Positions 1 through 11,312 are shown, numbered from the stretch's first letter. The stretch: DNA of 64,000 nucleotides from Sipunculus nudus (GCA_026874595.1 CM049318.1:19443456-19507455), one strand, 5' to 3'. Numbers and translations: made by a program. Notes: generated by a model not told the origin, from the sequence alone.

Positions 1-180
1 ACGTATTGTACACCAGTAAAATTTCTTTGAAAACACAAATTAGTCAACTTGCAACTGATACTAACACCCCCTGGTGAGAATTTAAGGTACTACCATGCTC
101 GTTGGCCAGCGTGAAGCTGAAGAAACCGAGTCAATAAGTGCTTGAAACCCCCTCACTATTACATACAATGATGTAGTCGA

Positions 181-300
181 GCCCACACCATCCGAGTCCG
201 AATGCAAGTCCGAGTCCAGGCTACTCGAGTCTAAGCCGAGGCCTTGATTTTCGCGTAAAGTCCACCTTTTACCGTGTTCGAGTCCAAGTCCAATAAAAGT
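181..300 (+). repeat. degenerate GAGTCC hexamer array
   Basis: Repeated GAGTCC/AAGTCC words are spaced by 6 bases or multiples of 6, with diverged copies. The same family recurs at 505-645 in this orientation and at 1105-1212 reverse-complemented. Confidence 0.75.
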
Positions 301-494
301 CTCCTTTTTTAAAGAAATCTGAAAAGGAGATGTGAGATTATCATGTCAGTTTTTATGTTAGGTTTTTACTTGACCGTTTGATTACATGTTGCTTCCGACA
401 CAGAGCTATTAGGATAGCGTATTATACAGTCTTTTTGTAATATTCAGTTCGTAGTACGCACATGTAAACAAGTCTGTGTAAAATGTGGCAGATT

Positions 495-645
495 CCCCCC
501 CCCCCCTCCCCCCACTCGACTCGGGATGATCTAGGCCATATCTCGAGTTCTTCCCTCCGAGTTCGAGTTCAAGTCCGAGTTCAGTATAATCGTGTCTTAG
601 TCCGAGTCCCTAAAATGGTGGGCTCGAGTCAAGACTAGAGACTCG
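495..645 (+). repeat. C12 tract followed by second GAGTCC hexamer array
   Basis: A C12 run at 495-506 and a C6 run precede a second degenerate array of GAGTTC/GAGTCC hexamers in the same orientation as the 181-300 block. Confidence 0.7.
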
Positions 646-840
646 ATACCAGCATCACTGATCATTTAGATCATTATTTACAAATTTTAATACATACCTA
701 AAATGCAAACCATCAAAAGTGGTTGAACCATGGATAACCTTTATTGACATCAGTTTGGTCCACCTGTCAGGGAATTTATTACACATCCCCAGACAGGAAT
801 AAGTGTGAACGAATTTAAAAAATCCTGATGTGTGACTTAC

Positions 841-909
841 AGCTGAACATGTAGCCAATGCCAGTGACGGAGAACTCGAATCCATTTTGATTCCAGTTGA
901 AAAGAAAAT
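841..909 (-). other. candidate orphan internal exon (weak)
   Basis: On the minus strand a 69-nt segment is bounded by a TGACAG acceptor and a GTAAGT donor, and it is open in a symmetric phase-1 frame. The translation includes FNWNQNGFEFSVTGIGYMFS. I do not recognise it and see no partner exon inside the window; a partner could lie upstream at higher coordinates or beyond position 1. With only splice-site strings and 23 codons in support, chance is a real alternative. Confidence 0.18.
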
Positions 910-1104
910 CTGTCACAGATTTGATTATATAAAGATAGTAAACATGGGTAAACTACTAATAGAAAATTATAAAAATAAGACTATACATACCAAGTTTTAA
1001 ACGTAATTGAATATTCAAGTAAAAAATATGTGTATAAACTAACAACTAAAACATACATGATAATCTCAAAGACCCTTTTTAAATTTCTTTTAATAAGAAG
1101 ATCT

Positions 1105-1212
1105 GTATTGGACTCGGATTTGAACTCGAGTTCCGAATGGCTCGGACTCGAAGAAGGTGGACTTGGACTCGAACCTCAAGGACTCGGACTTGGATTTGGA
1201 CTCGGATACTGT
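1105..1212 (-). repeat. inverted GAGTCC hexamer array (reads GGACTC on +)
   Basis: GGACTCGGACT-type hexamers are the reverse complement of the arrays at 181-645. The three blocks therefore form an imperfect inverted repeat around an unassigned spacer. Open frames here only translate the hexamer as Leu-Gly/Asp-Ser style repeats. Confidence 0.75.
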
Positions 1213-1215
1213 GGA

Positions 1216-1620
1216 CGCGACCACATCATTTGACAATGGTAACATGTATATCTCGAAGCATCCTTTTTCTTTAAAGTCTCCTCCTGTCTTATTCAGGTTT
1301 ATTCAACCATTATCGACAGCAGTTGTATATAACTTAGTTAACGAAGTCAAATAATTAAAAAAGGTAAACTAATGAAAACCTAACAGGTGTTGTAGTCAAC
1401 CGTACAGACCATATTTAGTAAAGAAAATTAAAATTTAATGATATTAAAATTCTTTATATGACTTCAACAGCATTCATTTAATTTTCACAGTAAGATAATT
1501 TTTATTGGACCCATGAATATAAAAATAAGATTTAAAAATTAGAAATTTGCACTCAGAGAGCGCAGACCTCCGCCAAGACAGCTCATTACCCCCATATGGC
1601 ATTGTCATAAATGCAGCACT
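1216..1620. other. AT-rich unassigned stretch
   Basis: I see no convincing exon, TIR or tandem repeat here. Confidence 0.5.
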
Positions 1621-1623
1621 TTT

Positions 1624-1790
1624 TCTTAAAAGATCCTGGATCCAGGTTGTGATCCGGATCATCCCGAAAATTTAGAACAATTGTTTTTTTTTCTATCATT
1701 GCCGAGCCATCCTGAAAATTTCAGTAAAATTCGTTAAAAACCTTTTCAGTAATGTTGCTAACAGATAGACAAACAAACTAGACGACCAGA
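1624..1790 (+). repeat. dispersed repeat with GGATCCxGGATC box
   Basis: It contains GATCCTGGATCCAGG then GATCCGGATCATCCCGAAAATTT, followed by CCTGAAAATTTCAGTAAAATTCGTTAAAA and a terminal ACAGATAGACAAACAAAC string. The box recurs in diverged form at about 19760, 20300, 49915 and 52925, so this is a dispersed family. I have seen this architecture widely in invertebrate genomes, but I cannot assign a named class. Confidence 0.55.
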
Positions 1791-3000
1791 GGGCGTCAGC
1801 TTGCCGGATATGACATAGAAATAGTCAAATGATTGAGCAATGAAGAAGAGGAAGAAAATGAGCCATTGTTTGTGAAGATAAATCTAATATTGACAAAGTT
1901 ATGAGTGAAATAAAATTTTGACGTGTTTGATGACCTTGACCTTTAACTTTGACCCAAATAAATAATAAACATAAATCCTAATCTACGATATGTTTAAGTT
2001 AAAAAGTAATTCCTGCTACACTGTAGCCTGTAGAATGCTATATATAAGGCAAAAGAACCTAAAAGAAAGCTCAGTTTAGGAGAACTGGCAAACAGACAGA
2101 CATACTGACAAAGTGACACAAGTGGAGGACAGATGACTAAACTATAGGTCATGAAGAAGACAAAAAGGAAGAAAATGAGCCATAGTTTGTGAAAAAGGAC
2201 AAATATTGACAAAGTTATGAGGAAAATAAGATTTTGATATGTTTTGATGACCTTGACCTTGACCTTTGACTTATTTAAATAATACACAAGCACCTTCAAG
2301 AAATCGCTCACATATATTATATGTTAAAGTTACAAAGTGATTTCTGTGAAAATATGGCCTGTAGAATGCTATATGTCATGCCAAGGAAGAACAAGAAGGC
2401 GAAATGGAGGTCAACTGGCAAACAGACAGACATACTCACAATGTAACACATCTTAGCCAACAAGTGACTAGACAAGCTGATGAAGAAGGTGCAGAGGAAT
2501 AAATTGAGCTATTGTTTTTGTAGGTAAGTTTGTTAGTTTTGGAGATATGTCCAAAAAAGATATGCAGTAGAGTTTTAAAATTGCAGCGCCCGCTAGTTGC
2601 TATTTTCCGAAAATGAAATGCCACTTTCGAAATATTAATGTACGATATAAGATTCACAAGTTTCGAAAGGATTCCTGCAAAACTGTAGCCTGTAAAATGC
2701 CCTATGTCAGACTCGAGGACCAGCAAACAGACGAAATCGAGGACAACGGACAAACAGACAGACATACTGACATAGTGACACATTTGAGATAACAGATGAC
2801 TTAACAATCTTATAAAGAAGGTGTAGAGGAACAACATGAGCTATAGTTTATGTAGGTCAAGTTTACAGTTTTGGAGATATGGCCAAAAAATGATATGTTG
2901 TAGTGTTTCGAGTGCTTCGCCCCCTAGCGGTCATATTCCAAAAATAAAAAAAAACTATTTCGAGATATCGGTGTAGGACATAAGATATATAAGTTTCAAG
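1755..3000. repeat. diverged ~330-bp tandem repeat array
   Basis: The landmark CAAACAGACAGACATACT starts at 2089, 2419 and 2751 (spacing 330 and 332), with a decayed copy near 1765. Each unit also repeats a block with 'gatgaagaagg...aggaa...atgagc' and a 'gcctgtagaatgc' block. GACCTTGACCTTTGAC strings occur at about 1930 and 2248. The open frames at 1994-2311 (-) and 2436-2837 (-) are translations of this repeat. Confidence 0.8.
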
Positions 3001-3026
3001 ATGATTCCTCCATAGTTGTGGGGTCT

Positions 3027-3073
3027 AGATATCACTTAGTGATATCTCGAAATATCTCGTTTGACGAGATATT
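3027..3073. repeat. two adjacent perfect hairpins
   Basis: AGATATCAC-TTA-GTGATATCT (3027-3047) is followed directly by AATATCTCG-TTTGA-CGAGATATT (3051-3073). Each has a perfect 9-bp stem with a 3 or 5 nt loop. They mark the 3' border of the 330-bp array. Confidence 0.8.
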
Positions 3074-3392
3074 GTACAAGATATTGTGAGACTTAAATCA
3101 AAACTTGTAGTACTTATTGAGCTTTATTTCATGCAGAAAAGTGGACCTCTCTAGCATTAAAACTGACAAACTAAGAAAAATTAGACCTTTTATTTTCGAA
3201 TATTATGATTTTCCTCCAAAAAGGCCTAACCATGGTTACAACAAATTTGAAGCAGTGACACACCAAAAGAAATTTTTCCGACAAGCAATAAACCAACGCC
3301 GGCAAAAACATAAACCCCGCCACTATGCGGATGTAAATATGTATAAATTACTCCGGTCAATTTGCTCAAACCGACGCCTCTGGTGAAAAGAG

Positions 3393-3394
<2 letters not shown>

Positions 3395-3443
<49 letters not shown>
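3395..3443. repeat. (TA)n microsatellite
   Basis: Uninterrupted AT dinucleotide tract. Confidence 0.97.
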
Positions 3444-3446
<3 letters not shown>

Positions 3447-3529
3447 CGACGGTTTACGAGTAAGCACTGCGGCGTCAGCACAAGTGCTAGCTGAAGATGT
3501 GCCTAATACAGAGATTATCGCTTCTATAA

Positions 3530-4170
3530 AAAAATATCCGTAATACAAAGGATATTGCCTGTAAAACTCTCCGTAAAACAGAGGATATCGCCTTTCAAAA
3601 GCATCTGTAAAACGTGGATACCGCCTCTCAAAATATCCGTTATTCAAAGAATATCGCCTCTCAAAATATCTGTAATTCAGAGGATATCGCCTCTCAAAAT
3701 ATCTGTAATTCAGAGGATATCGCCTCTCTAAAATGTCCGTAATACAAAGGACATTGCTTGTTAAACTGTCTATAACACAGGGATTATTGCCAGTCAAAAT
3801 GTCCGTAATATAGAGGTTATCACCAGTTAAACTTGTCCGCAATACAGAAGTCGTCTGATAAAAATGTCAGTAATACAGTTGATATGGCCCTTTAAAATGA
3901 AATTAATTGAGTGTATCCCCTCTCTGAAGTGTCGATAATAAAAAGAATATTCTCTGTTAATGATGTCCGTAATACAAAGGATATTGCCTGTAAAACTAGT
4001 CCATAATATAAAGGTTATCGCCTATAATACATATACATCATCGCATGCCAAAGGTTTTTGTTACACATTGGTCATCGCCTCCCTCTTTAGTGTTTATAAA
4101 GGCATCGCTACACAAAAATAAACCCGTAATACAAATGTATAATCGCCTCCTAATTTTGTCTGTAATTTAG
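3530..4170 (-). repeat. 33-bp minisatellite, decaying outward
   Basis: Two exact consecutive 33-bp units start at 3651 and 3684 (core CGCCTCTCAAAATATCTG). More diverged units of 30-36 bp sharing 'CCGTAATACAAAGGATATTGCC' extend to about 4170. Because 33 is divisible by three, the minus strand reads as an 11-residue repeat (FERRYPLNYRY) within an open frame at 3366-3842. That frame also runs into the TA tract, so I treat it as repeat translation and not as a gene. Confidence 0.85.
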
Positions 4171-5044
4171 ATTTTGAGCCTATCAACAGTTTATATATGT
4201 ATTATACATGGCACACACTTTTTATTTACACCGGAAGAGAGAAGGGGCGGTGCGGAGCACATGGTTTTCATGATTGATTGAATGATCAATTGGTTGACTG
4301 ATAATCAGTATGATGGAGGGATGGAGATTACCGATATATTATTTATGAATAGATATGAGGTTGTGATTACAAGATAAACGTCCTGGGGAGGGGCGGGGGC
4401 GGCTGTCGGTGGGCATGTTTGTAACGGGCTCAGCGCGGCTTTATAAGTTAATTGACTGGATGGCTACTACTATAACGTTGAACGCCTCCAACTGAAGCGC
4501 AGTATTAGCCCCCTGCTAAGCTTATCTCGGTCAAGGTACTAGCGATTCAAATCACTGTTTGGCAAACTGTATGCGGCATTAGAACAACGTACGTGGATCA
4601 ATACTAATTATCGGATTCATAATACACACATTCATATTTTTATCTTATTTAGATCATATATAAAACGAATTGATATACTCCCATTGTCATATACTTATAT
4701 GCGTCATTAGAAAGGTTTTAAATAAATTCAATAAGTCTATATATTGATAACGAAATGCACATGTTACCTTTCTTAATATTGATGAAAAAGCAAGACATAT
4801 ATAGATGTCTGCCATCGTCCAGCCATCGCAGTGTCAGGAATTTGAAAATGAGGTCAAGGCCAAAAATAAATATCAGGTGCAAATCTCTTACCTGCGGTTG
4901 TTACTCTGACCATAGGACACTTAAAAAATCAGCCGTTTTGCAGATGTAAAGTAACCAAGGGTTGAAGAAAAACCTGAAAAAAAATCATTCTTCCCCGAGT
5001 TAAAAACCCCACACCGAAATATTTGTCTGTAGAAATCAACTCTT
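4171..5044. other. unassigned AT-rich DNA
   Basis: It contains a short GC-rich patch at 4380-4440 and otherwise AT-rich DNA. No gene or repeat structure is recognised. Confidence 0.5.
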
Positions 5045-5110
5045 TAACACGGGCGATGCGATACATATAGCGACACTTTGCTCACGATATATACAATACA
5101 TGAACATTAA
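5045..5110. repeat. CGATAC-type short dispersed motif
   Basis: The block GCGATGCGATACATATAGCGACAC...CTCACGATATAT is related to blocks at 5885-5930, 8565-8612 and 10655-10700, all rich in CGATAC/TATCG words. It is probably a fragment of a dispersed element. Confidence 0.4.
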
Positions 5111-5410
5111 TTTTATTACATTTTAATATTGATCCTAAGTCTGGATTTCTGTGGACTGGAACATACTGCTATAATGGAACGTGTCCAATATAGATCACTA
5201 AGGTTTGTTTTAATGATTTTAAATATAACTATGAATCCCTTCTAGAAAGGGCAACACTATATATATATTTATATATAACTGTAAATTCACAACAGTCTGT
5301 TTCACGGGGTGCGACTCGATCATCAGGTGAATGTGGTTAGAATAAAGCTAACGGCGTGGTTTGAAAAGCCGAGACTTTACAAGATTACGAGATTATGCTT
5401 TGTGCGATTC

Positions 5411-5426
5411 GGGGGGGGGGGGGGGG
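5411..5426 (+). repeat. G16 homopolymer
   Basis: Sixteen consecutive G. It is one of many long G or C runs in the window. Confidence 0.95.
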
Positions 5427-5507
5427 AGTGTTGTTTTCTTCAGAGTTATACCGCTTTGGCCTAGTCTGTAGGCCAAAGAGCACTTTACAACGGAGGGTAA
5501 CTCTACC

Positions 5508-5510
<3 letters not shown>

Positions 5511-5569
<59 letters not shown>
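5511..5569. repeat. (TA)n microsatellite
   Basis: About 29 TA units. The IYIYIY open frame across it is a translation of the microsatellite. Confidence 0.97.
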
Positions 5570-5572
<3 letters not shown>

Positions 5573-5729
5573 GATGCTTTAAATATATGGTACGAACGTC
5601 CATCTTTTAATATATATTTTAATTATTAAAATGAATGCATGCATGCAGTATTAATATTCTGTTCCAAATTCAGTGAAATTAGCATCTGACTAGTGTTATG
5701 TGTTTTGAAAATGACATGAAATAACGTTT

Positions 5730-5760
5730 GTTATGTTATGTTATGTTATGTTACGTTACG
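5730..5760. repeat. (GTTAT)n/(GTTAC)n pentamer repeat
   Basis: Four GTTAT units are followed by two GTTAC units. Confidence 0.9.
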
Positions 5761-6240
5761 ATACAAATACTATACCTAATAATTCAGATCCCAAGCCCTT
5801 GTATATCAAAATGTTAATAAGCTTAAATTTATTTCCAAACCATAAATAAAAGCTTTTAATTGACCAGAGTTTTATCAATTAGATGTCGATACGAAAGTCG
5901 GCTTTGTATCGTGATGTATCGATGCATATGTGAATAATTATAACACAGTCCCCTTACATGTATTTTTGTAAAACTTATTTTGTGGGTGGACTTTCTTACC
6001 ACCACCCCAGTGTAAAACCATCTAATACACTTTTCTTTTTTTTTTCTTTTCTTTCTGTTGCCAGTGTTTGCGATATATCCCAATTATGGATTATTAAAAA
6101 AAACCTGGCTTTTGGGAACAATTTTTGTCATAGGTGAAAGATTTGCACCTGTTATTTATTTTTGACCTGGGCTTAGTTTCTAAGGTCGTACATTTCATTT
6201 ACGATTCCCAATTATCGCTCAGTTGCTGGCGTCGGTGTGT

Positions 6241-6272
6241 GGGGGGGGGGGGGGGGGTGGGGGGGGGGGGGG
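6241..6272 (+). repeat. G17-T-G14 tract
   Basis: Two G homopolymers are separated by a single T, giving strong potential for G-quadruplex formation on the plus strand. Confidence 0.95.
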
Positions 6273-8560
6273 TTAGGGTTGCAAACATCTGGCAAATAAT
6301 TTCCTACAAAAATTCAGTTTTATTGTTACAAAATTTGTCTGATTAAAAATTGAAGAGTTGTTTAAAAAAATCAAAGCGGATTTTGAAAATTAATTTTTGC
6401 TTGTCTTTCCTTATCCATATTAATTTCTTAACAGATAAATGTACAATATAAAATGATGTATTTCAGCAGGACTGCTTGGTTATTTTTGCTTTACTGTTAG
6501 GAAGAAATGTTTGAACCAGGTATGATAGACGTATACTGTAAAATATAATATATACTAGCAGTTTACCCATAATTTTGACATGCGACAGGTGAATTCCAGG
6601 TCTTTGTACATACGCAAAATGACAGACCCCATGAGCGTTACGAATAAAAATCGTCAGAAAAAAACCTGTCAGGATTCAATTAGGGCGAGGGAATGCAACA
6701 CGAAAGAACTCCGATCACAGCGTCCCGGCGAGAATCTAGCTGAGGGAATTAATTGGCAATGGGATGTATATCTTCAAAGTTTTAAGGCGGAATAACGATT
6801 TTTTGGACCATGTCCGAATCCTTAAATTCTAACTTCTAGTGAATTTGGAGATATTTGTAACGGGAAATTTTTTTTAGAAGGTTATGCACAAGATGTTTTT
6901 TGGTCTAGTACAATAAAGAACACAGCAAAACACGAACTGCAGGTGGAGGAATTAGAATGGCTTTGCCTGTAATGTCTCCAGTTGGTGGATTTCGTTTGTA
7001 ACCAGGTGAAGCTGAATGATTCATAAAGCGCTGGCCAGGTCGTGTTTATTGTGAGGCTACAACAAAATTACAGAACAGAATATCAAACAGAGAAAACAAG
7101 GAAATCATCTGAATAATTTATAACCAAATATACCAACGGTACCGGAAGTCACGGGATTTTGAAAAAGGGAACCGGAATTATGATCGCTATGATGTTGTTC
7201 TCCTTAAAAGGACGCTGTGAGATGACTCTCTCTTAAGTGTAGCTATAACTTGGATGCGCGTTGTTTAATGCCTCTAATTAAGTGAAGTATTTGTATTGAT
7301 AAGGTCGCACCGGGGGACCTATGGAGATTCCAAGGTCATTGACAGAACAGGAAGTAACCTTTTTTACCTCCACTTAGTCAGCTCTTTGTCAGTCATGATT
7401 CAGTGCTGCGCCTGGGGGAGAGTAAAGAGACATTCTACCAGCACTGATAATGAAATGCCTGTGAGGTCCACAGTTCTCATCAATATTAACATCTTATCCT
7501 TTACAGCGGGGGCGAGCCGTGACGTAATCCAACCGGAAATCCGCGATCTGACCGTGTAAGCCTTCTTCCCATAGGAAGAAATTCCGGTCGATAATTTTTT
7601 TTTCTGTTACACCGTCCGCGTAATGGCGCCAACTCTATCACAATGTCATCCATATATCGCGGGCATTAAGAACGAGCAAATTATGTTTTTTCAACTGACT
7701 GAATATCGCAATAACGTGCTTCTTGCTCAAGACTACTTCAAATATCATTTGTAATCACAGTGCTCTTTTTTAATCTAATCACGGAATTTTATACTGCGAA
7801 TTTAGCTAGGATCTTAAGCGCACATAAAGTTAGCTCAAACACTGTGTAGGCGACCACACAGGCTAGTAATTTCTCTTTTCATGAATCAAATGGGATGAGA
7901 TCTGAACAATCAATGCCTCTTCAGCTTTGGAACAAAACGCGCACATGACCTCCTCATGTTTTACATTAATATTTGCAGCAGCACGAAGCACTGAACATCT
8001 CAAGTACGTAGTGGGTGTGAGTGAGTGTGTTTTACATACCAGCTGGAAATAAAGTGATGCTAAATATATCTTATATGCCATGGAAGATGTCAAAATTGTT
8101 TAGATAACCTTATTTATATTTTGTGGGCATGGTGATTGTTTCCAAGACAAGGTTTAGGTTAAGAACGATTCGTGACTACTCAAATCCAGCGTGGCTCGTG
8201 CGATCAATGTCTGTCCGTTACTCATAACGCAATGCATTAGCTAATAGTATACCAACCTAGATAAGGACTGGTTTAAACAATCAAAATATTGTTTGAATTT
8301 AACTAACCAATTTCCTTGGTAGAAATGTGTCTAAAAACAATCAATTCGGTTTAATTCTTCTCTAACATATAAGCCATATCAGCCAATACTATAGGTGTAA
8401 CCAAATGGCTCGTTTATGTTGGTTATATTGGCCAAATTTTAACAAAGATAATGGGGAAAAGCGCAAAACTTATTTAGTTCAGCCATCAGAAATTGTTTAA
8501 TTACATTGGTCTAATCAGCCTTTAGGTCATATATAGGGCTTTACCCATAAGATATACACG
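6273..8560. other. unassigned DNA
   Basis: No exon pair, TIR or tandem array could be supported. Short open frames at 6580-6795, 7296-7559 and 7863-8093 (-) have no recognisable domain. A small inverted repeat, TTCTTCC-cat-aGGAAGAA, lies at about 7563. Confidence 0.4.
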
Positions 8561-8564
8561 TATC

Positions 8565-8612
8565 GCGATACTCCACTCACGATACCACACACGATGCGAT
8601 ACATACAAATAA
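8565..8612. repeat. CGATAC-type motif block
   Basis: ATCGCGATACTCCACTCACGATACC and CGATGCGATACATAC resemble the block at 5045-5110. Confidence 0.4.
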
Positions 8613-8644
8613 TAAGATTCCAAGTCAATGCTCTTGTTTGATTA

Positions 8645-8990
8645 AAGATACTCATTCACCTTCCTTTTGTTAAATAAATTATGTGATTTCGGGCTTCCTC
8701 TGTGTTTATATATTTATGGTCTAAAAGTAAGTTAGGCGGTGAAAAGCTCTTATAACGACTTCGTGAAGGATGTATGAACTTATTTATTAACAAAATGTTT
8801 GTAAACACAGCAATGTTGACAAACGGGAAATACATGTAACCTAAGTTGATAGGTTGTATATATGCGAAGGTAGAAAGGTCACTTGTTGCAAAACGCCATT
8901 TGGAAAGCTCTTGCTTATATCTGACTTGCTGCCAGATCCCCTTGTTGTACTTGTGAAGATAATTTTGGCGGGCCCCGACATATTATTAAC
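8645..8990 (+). repeat. dispersed repeat copy A, left part
   Basis: It aligns colinearly with 17338-17672: shared words include GTGAAGGATGTATGAACTT, TGTTTGTAAACACAGCAATG and ATTTTGGCGGGC. After TATTATTA the similarity stops. It resumes at 9959, where ATATAAACAAAACAA.CAGCC matches copy B at 17675. Copy A is therefore split by an insertion, or copy B carries a deletion. Confidence 0.85.
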
Positions 8991-9958
8991 ACACTAGCTG
9001 ATAAACCCGGTAAACCGGGCTTTCTACCGCGGTTTGGGAGATATTTTTACTGAGATATTGAATGTTGGCTCAATTTTTATTATAAAAGTTAAAAGAAAAT
9101 ATAGAATTTTAGTGGGATACTCTCGGAATACGATATGTACAAATAATTTATACTGTTATTTTGTGGCGCTGTGCTCATGGCAAAAAATCATACCCCGGTA
9201 TGTTTACCTTGAAGACCTGGTCAGTAATGGTTTACATTGCGAACCGGAATGAGACGCGGAGGCATACGGTGTTTCGTTGATATTTGACTGGTTTCTATCG
9301 TTAGTCGTATAAAGAATAGGTTGATGTGAGGAACGCATGAAAGATTAATTAAATGTACGTTGCAAAGAAACTGTTCCTGAAGAAGGAGACAAAAATATGC
9401 ATACATCGTAAGTATCAGAAGCAGACCCAGCGGGGCTCCGTGCAGTGGGTCTGTATCCCATTTTCAGCCACCGCAACCTATTTTTCATCGTATCAGACAA
9501 ATTTTGAGGCCTGAAACCCCCGAAACCACCCCAGCCCTGTTCCTGAAACTGGGAGCTTGAATAAGGTTTTGTCATTAATCCTCCTGGGTTGAACTCTCCA
9601 TTTCTTAAAGCGAGAAACATGTGTTTTATCTTTTACTGACCACACACGTGGGTCAAATCCCTCGTTGAAAGCAAGCGTTATTCATATGAACAATGGTCCT
9701 TAGTGTTAGAGGTTAAGTAACCACAATGCACGCATTCCGGTGATTGCCGAAGGCAGTTCGGCTGTGCTCGGTAAAAAAACGAAAAAATCACTCAAAATAA
9801 TATGTATGTTAAAAATTATTTATTTTCATATCGCCTATGTCACTGCGGGGATAATAACCTTTAAAATGATGTATGGCACAATATTGTACACAGCGCGGTT
9901 TTAGAGAACATTGCGAACAAACGTGAACTGAATTCTTTTTATAAGTATTAGATTAGAT
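8991..9958. mobile_element. ~965-bp insertion inside dispersed repeat copy A
   Basis: This block interrupts the A/B repeat alignment. It begins near CTAGCTGATAAACCCGG, with a CCCGG-TAAA-CCGGG hairpin at 9006-9019, and contains a MITE-like segment at 9425-9612. I cannot define TIRs or a target duplication, so the element type is unknown. Open frames 9034-9252 and 9345-9620 (-) show no transposase motif. It may be a composite of nested fragments. Confidence 0.55.
9425..9612 (+). mobile_element. fragment of the GCGGATCC-terminated MITE family
   Basis: It shares, in order, CCACCGCAAC, TTTTGAGGCCTGA, CCTGTT and AATCCTCCTGGGTT with the fuller copy at 12950-13141. The terminal GGATCC end is missing, so this is a decayed or truncated member. 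Confidence 0.6.
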
Positions 9959-10020
9959 TGATATAAACAAAACAAGCAGCCAGTTTGCAGTGATATCCAC
10001 GTTTTCTGATCTATTTTTAT
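9959..10020 (+). repeat. dispersed repeat copy A, right part
   Basis: It continues the alignment with copy B (17673-17735) after the insertion; the shared block is ATATAAACAAAACAA, CAGCC and ATC.ACGTTTTC. Confidence 0.75.
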
Positions 10021-10150
10021 ATAAAAAAAATAGACAATCGTAAATCCCATGTCTATGCATGTGCATAGTATGAAAGAATTATTTACATATAAAGCTCACA
10101 TTATTGACAAGTGGCAATGATGGGGTTATCCAAGATCTTCGGTCAACCTT

Positions 10151-10371
10151 ATTTTTGGATGACTCATTGCAAATTTTCTGAAGAAAGTTTAGATTTTGTG
10201 TAATTTTCACCATAGATGGACCTATCCATGGTGAAGGTCACTCTCATAGTTAAGTTCTCCTTTTTGGATGACTCATTGCAAATTTTCTGGAGAAAGTTTA
10301 GATTTTGTGTAATTTTCACCATAGATGGACCTATTCATGGTGAAGGTCACTCTCATAGTTAAGTCCCCCCC
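10151..10371 (+). repeat. 109-bp recent tandem duplication
   Basis: TTTTTGGATGACTCATTGC starts at 10152 and again at 10261. The two copies differ at only a few positions (for example GAAGAAAG/GGAGAAAG and TATCC/TATTC). Each copy carries a perfect AP-1/TRE word TGACTCA and an imperfect hairpin CACCATAGATGG...CCATGGTG. A C19 homopolymer follows the second copy at 10365-10383. Confidence 0.95.
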
Positions 10372-10383
10372 CCCCCCCCCCCC

Positions 10384-10993
10384 ATTTTAAATAGTTTCGT
10401 CCACTCATCCATATTTATGCACATGTAAAGTTCGATAAAGATCCATGAAATATTTGTTTGAGTAACCGACTTTAAGTCTGGGGATTAAATATAATTAAAT
10501 ATACAGACCCTTCAAGCTGTAGGCTTGTCGAATGCCGATTTACTGATTGCTGTCAAAGTAGGTTTTGCATTAAGCAGCTGTGCAGCTAACTATTATTAAA
10601 TGCCGGAGGTCGATAGTTAAATGTCGGATTATCCGTTGGCAGGTCATATAGCGTCAGTGTGTCGATACAGGGACATCTTGCGATACCGATAAGATATTAG
10701 ACATTGTATCTGTGTTCAGGGAAGTCTACTGTTTCTATTTTTTCATACAATTTCGTTACTGTAATAGTTTTCCTGTTTTCTTCAAAATATATACGTTTCC
10801 CTACTTTTTTGTTTTGGTTTATTACATGCAGTATCTAGTGCAGTGTATTTCTGTGAAAGTGACCTTGTACTGCTTGTAAATATTTTAGAGCTCTGTGTGA
10901 TCCACATGCGTTCAGGAACCTAACGGGAGTCATTTGGATGGTGCAGTTGCCTTATTAATAAGACATGATATATCAGTTAAAACGGGTTTAGGG
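10384..10993. other. unassigned DNA with a CGATAC block
   Basis: It holds a CGATAC-type block at 10655-10700 and nothing else that I can support. Confidence 0.4.
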
Positions 10994-11231
10994 TTATAGT
11001 CTGATATCACTCATTGAGAATCTCATCCAACCTATCACGCTTCCTTGTAATCGGGTCTGTTCTTTCTTGTAGCTTTTTCTCGACTCCCTGGGGAGCATAG
11101 ACCCTAACTCACGCCTTATTTTAGACGCAAAAGGGTTGTCTGTTCTACATTTTGCCTGCCTTATATGAATGGCTAGTATCCATTTATTTATAGGTGGAGA
11201 GAGCTCCTTCTTGCGGTAAAAATTAGCGAGG

Positions 11232-11312
11232 AAGACTCTTTGAAGGGGTTTGGACCCCATAACCTAAGGATCACAGGTCCAGTGCCTTAACCATTACGCA
11301 ACCAACCTCCAC
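11232..11312 (-). mobile_element. tRNA-like SINE head or tRNA pseudogene
   Basis: On the minus strand, GGTTGCGTAATGGTTAAGGC resembles a pol III A box region. About 35 nt on, GGGGTCCAAACCCC resembles a B box stem-loop (GGTTCRANNCC with a change). The anticodon arm is imperfect (CTGGA...TCCTTAG with an extra base), so a functional tRNA is unlikely and a tRNA-derived SINE or pseudogene fits better. The downstream body (lower coordinates) is not recognised. Confidence 0.5.

Noticed and set aside
3117-3386. 89-codon plus-strand frame rich in Lys/Arg
   Set aside because: No recognisable domain, ends at the TA tract, no splice partner. Chance ORF is likely.
3366-3842. 158-codon minus-strand frame with FERRYPLNYRY repeats
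   Set aside because: It runs through a TA microsatellite and a 33-bp minisatellite. No domain or expression evidence.
11232-11312. Functional tRNA gene
   Set aside because: The anticodon arm has a mismatch and an extra base and the B box is altered. Better read as a SINE head or pseudogene.
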